A stretch of DNA of 37,641 nt from NCBI RefSeq assembly GCF_051710625.1, contig NZ_JBPESN010000020.1, positions 1 to 37,641 on the forward strand, given 5' to 3'. The notes under the pieces were generated by a model. It was not told the origin of the DNA. It was given only the letters and a program-made list of their open reading frames with translations, and searched no databases. Position numbers and translations under genes: made by a program. Shown here piece after piece: positions 35,323 through 37,641 of this stretch; position 1 is the stretch's first letter; each line of letters begins with the position of its first letter. The stretch comes from JBPESN01 sp051710625 (GTDB taxonomy: Bacteria; Pseudomonadota; Gammaproteobacteria; Enterobacterales; Enterobacteriaceae).

Positions 35323-35514
35323 TACACCCCCAGTCGCGCCCGTATGAGGGCAGCCCGGTGGCACCAGGCCGCCGGTCACGGCACCGGCGGTAGCGGCGGC
35401 CCGCGCGCCCTTCACCTGCAGGCGGCGAAGTTCTTCACTGACGCTTTTAAGCCACAGGCCGCCGAGCGCCGATAGCAGGCTCGGAGCAATATTAAAGGCC
35501 AGATCAAGGCTCAT
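35323..35514 (-). CDS. Small hydrophobic-start phage protein upstream of DUF1804
   Basis: The frame starts MSLDLAFNIAPSLLSALGGLWLKSVSEELRRLQ at 35514, overlapping the end of the Rz-like gene by ATGA-type coupling. An N-terminal hydrophobic helix is followed by a charged helix and an alanine-rich tail. There is no stop before the DUF1804 ATG, so the two are fused in frame as the sequence stands. It could be a DUF2730-type or other small lysis/packaging protein of Mu-like phages; I cannot assign it firmly. Confidence 0.45.
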
Positions 35515-36121
35515 CGCGCGGTCTCTCCTGTGCGCTATAGAAAGCGTTTATCGCCTGCAGCTGGGCTCGCAGGGTCAGACACCAGGCCCCGTAGTCGCTG
35601 GCGTGGTGCAGCAACGCCTCCGGGCCAAGCCCCTTTACGGGGGCGGCGGCATGGGCGGCAACACCAGCAGGTTGGCCGGCGGGCGCGGATAGGGCAGTAT
35701 TATCGTCGGTGGGGTAGCCGAGGGCGACGCGGTAGCGCTGCAGCCCATCAGGTCCCAGACCGGTATAAGCAGCGCCATCATGGGCCACCGCATAGACAAT
35801 ACTCCTGTGTAACTGTTGGGTTTTCAGCGTCAGGGCGTGCTGTGTAGTTTCCAGCTGCGCACTGAGCTGGTCATTGGCCCCCTTGCAGCTGTTTTGCTGA
35901 CGGGTCAGGGCGGTTTTCAGCGCCTGTTGTGTGGCCTGCGCCTGCTGGCGTTGTCGAGCTTCACACATTGACCTGCCGGGTGGCCAATGTTGCCTGGGCA
36001 ACCAGCCTGGCCTGCTGTGTGCCGCACCAGTAGTAGCCTGCACCGCCGGCCAAAGCGGCAACCAGTACGACTATCACCACGGACGGCGAATGAACTTAAT
36101 CAGTGCGAGTAGCCGTGTCAT
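35504..36121 (-). pseudogene. Rz-like i-spanin/lysis protein, broken
   Basis: Spanins link inner and outer membranes during lysis. ATG 36121 begins MTRLLALIKFIRRPW, and a shifted frame gives VIVVLVAALAGGAGYYWCG, a single membrane anchor. Further on a third frame reads EARQRQQAQATQQALKTALTRQQNSCKGANDQLSAQLETTQHALTL, a glutamine-rich coiled coil typical of Rz. The remainder to 35504 (HRSIVYAVAHDGAAYTGLGPDGL, AINAFYSAQERPRDEP) completes it. TGA/TAG stops and two frame changes near 36075 and 35965 disable it. Confidence 0.7.
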
Positions 36122-36638
36122 CAGCGTCTCTCTGTTTACGGGCGCACCGTCCGGCGCTAAAGCGGGCGACGCCGCCATGGGTGACCCAGGCGCCGAGATA
36201 GACCCCGAGCGTGAGGTCGGTCTCCTGATGGCTCCAGGCACAGCCCAGCACCACCAGGGGGCTGACCAGAAACGCGCCAACGATAATCACATTCGAGGTC
36301 GACAGCCGCCCCTCGGGATTGGTGACCAACTCGGCCAGAAAGCAGCGGTTGCGCCCGTCTCGCCCCGCTTTGTCACAGAGGGCGATATACAGCTCTTCGC
36401 CGCCAAAATGATGCATCAGCAGCGCTACCTGCGAGGGCGTCAGGACTTCCTGCAGTAGGGCAATGCGTCGCTCCTTCGCGCCGCGCAATCCCTTGCCGAT
36501 GCGAAACGGCACCCCGCCAAAATGACGAATAAGCGCCTCGGTGGCCGGAAAGCCTATCAGGCCGGCAATCTGCTGCACTGACTCCGGCAACAGCGCCTGC
36601 ACTTCGGCGTAATCGGGCTACAGCGACGCTTGCATCAT
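36096..36638 (-). pseudogene. Chimeric Mor activator/DUF2644 membrane protein remnant
   Basis: Mor is the middle-gene activator of Mu. The natural start is ATG 36638, overlapping the gemA stop and preceded by GGGAGG, but TAG stands at codon 7 (36618-36620); a GTG at 36602 could restart. The Mor part reads LPESVQQIAGLIGFPATEALIRHFGGVPFRIG and HHFGGEELYIALCDKAGRDGRNRCFLAEL. At that point, where the helix-turn-helix should come, it continues in frame VTNPEGRLSTSNVIIVGAFLVSPLVVLG, which is the N-terminus and first membrane helix of a DUF2644 protein, then GVYLGAWVTHGGVARF. A deletion has fused the two genes. The product cannot act as an activator. Confidence 0.75.
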
Positions 36639-37028
36639 GACCTCCCGTGCCGTTTGGCGTCCATAATCAGCATCTGCATCAGCTGGCGCACCTGCGCATC
36701 ATCGAGCCATTCTGCGAGCTTTTTTGCCCAGCATACGCGCAATCATGCCATTGAGGTAGTCCCAGGGCCGCCCGGCGCTGGCGAGCAGTGCCACAATCTT
36801 GCTGAGCATCCCCTGACGTCCCGCTGCCACACGGGGCTTGCGGCCCTGTTTGGGTAACGTGGTAAAGCCCTGGCTGCGCATACAGCGTAACACGCGCGCC
36901 AGCTTGGCGGCAGTGCAGTCTCTGGCGCTATTTTTACCGGTCTCGCGCAGCAGGATGCCCCGGTAGGTCTCCTCATCCCAGTCGAGTTTATTTTTACCCG
37001 TATGCACCACTTTAATCAGATTTTTCAT
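36635..37028 (-). pseudogene. Mu GemA-like regulatory protein (DUF1018), one poly-A frameshift
   Basis: GemA modulates host gene expression and replication in Mu. I start it at ATG 37028 (MKNLIKVVHTGKNKLDWDEETYRGILLRETGKNSARDC), with GGAG eight bases upstream. It continues RVLRCMRSQGFTTLPKQ and SKIVALLASAGRPWDYLNGMIARMLGKK. In the A6 run near 36720 one extra base breaks the frame, and the expected C-terminus LAEWLDDAQVRQLMQMLIMDAKRHG lies in the next frame to the stop at 36635. This is the only lesion, with a total of about 131 residues. It overlaps the Mor start. Confidence 0.85.
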
Positions 37029-37189
37029 GAGCATCACTCCGAAGGGTTACCGCATGAGAGTGTCGTCCCGGCGAAGACATCTCCCTCTCATCGAAGAAAG
37101 ACAATGGGGGCAATAACCCCAGTGCGGGCAAGGCGCGCTTGCACTCGGCAAGCAAGTATTCGGTTACTAGCGCATAAGACTGGCTCTCA

Positions 37190-37641
37190 TCAGGAAATAA
37201 TCGTTGCCAGGCGGCGGGCGCTATCCTTGACCTGGTGCAGGGCATTCGCCAGTGCCTGATGCGTTTTACCATCAAACGGGATGGGGCGCACATCTATCCC
37301 CGACAGCCGCACCAGTGTGCGCAGGTCGGCGACATCCCAAAATGACCAGGGGTAACGGTCATTGCCCTGGTCGTCTTTTTGCGGGTCAACGCGGTCGAAC
37401 CAGCTTTGCAGCAGGGGAATATCGAATACCGCGCCGTTACCCCAGGGCACGCGAGGTTTAGCGCAGTGGGTGGCGATAAAAGTCCGCAAGGCGCGCGCCA
37501 CAACGTCGGGGCGCGCTTTACCGCCAAAAGCCTCGTGACGTGCCTCATCACTCTGTTTTTGCCACCATTGCAGGGTCTCGTCCTCTGGCTCACCGTATTT
37601 GAGTGCGGCCTGATAATCGATACGCGCATAAAACATCGGTC
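37190..37641 (-). CDS. DEDD-type 3'-5' exonuclease (Rv2179c-like), partial
   Basis: The gene enters from beyond the window and ends at 37190. The visible 150 residues start MFYARIDYQAALKYGEPEDE and show features of the phage Rv2179c/exonuclease VIII-like DEDD nucleases: WGNGAVFDIPLLQSWFD (Exo II motif with the metal-binding Asp), FWDVADLRTLVRLSGI, and HQALANALHQVKDSARRL (Exo III motif, in which the family has H-x-A-x-x-D; Asn stands where Asp is usual). The first catalytic Asp-x-Glu is outside. The visible part is undamaged. The 150 bp between it and gemA contains no gene I can support. Confidence 0.72.
   Translation of the reverse strand, partial: PMFYARIDYQAALKYGEPEDETLQWWQKQSDEARHEAFGGKARPDVVARALRTFIATHCAKPRVPWGNGAVFDIPLLQSWFDRVDPQKDDQGNDRYPWSFWDVADLRTLVRLSGIDVRPIPFDGKTHQALANALHQVKDSARRLATIIS

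Noticed and set aside
37012..37293. Minus-strand frame between gemA and the exonuclease
   Set aside because: It overlaps the exonuclease by about 100 bp in another frame and gemA at the other end, and has no recognisable motif or good ribosome site. A small gene in the 150-bp gap cannot be excluded.

Overview
The window reads as part of the chromosome of an enterobacterium in early genome decay, most like Sodalis and allied insect endosymbionts. Three observations support this. The host genes follow the Escherichia coli order thrABC-yaaA-yaaJ-talB-mog-[MFS]-dnaK-dnaJ-nhaA-rpsT-ribF-ileS-lspA-fkpB-ispH-dapB-carA almost exactly. The base composition is moderately GC-rich. About half of the genes carry frameshifts, stops or deletions while their essential neighbours are perfect. 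The species is inferred from this pattern, not from a database search.

Layout. (1) 1-530: the left part of an IS3-family element (orfA, slippery site, start of orfB), inserted into the transposase gene of a Mu-like prophage. (2) 531-2192: the left (early) end of that prophage on the minus strand: transposase N-terminus, ner, the divergent c repressor, and a terminus with three copies of the end motif TTCTGGACTC. (3) 2193-25317: host chromosome, starting inside thrA and ending inside carA. Intact: talB, dnaK, dnaJ, nhaA, rpsT, ribF, ileS, lspA, ispH, dapB. Decayed: thrA, thrB, thrC, yaaA, yaaJ, mogA, an MFS transporter, fkpB, an SMP-30/gluconolactonase-like gene and carA. (4) 25318-37641: the right (late) end of a second Mu-like prophage, running off the window. 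From its terminus inward it holds an unknown small gene, an AT-rich mig-14-like cargo gene, a phage dam methylase remnant, a solitary IS end, tail fibre, gpN, tape measure, tail-assembly chaperones with a frameshift site, tube, sheath, portal, terminase, DUF1804, an Rz-like spanin, a Mor/DUF2644 chimera, gemA and a DEDD exonuclease. Head genes and most baseplate genes are deleted.

How it fits together. The two prophage ends face outward from the host segment, in the same orientation, and share the end motif at the same distance from the terminus. The 23-kb block with dnaK, ileS, ribF and dapB is therefore bracketed like the centre of a giant Mu-Mu composite. Selection has kept chaperones, translation, flavin, isoprenoid, lipoprotein and diaminopimelate synthesis. 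Threonine synthesis and the glutaminase subunit of carbamoyl-phosphate synthetase have been lost. The most unusual biology is a mig-14-type (antimicrobial-peptide resistance family) gene in the cargo position at the right end of a Mu-like phage, with operator-like palindromes just upstream. It is now a pseudogene.
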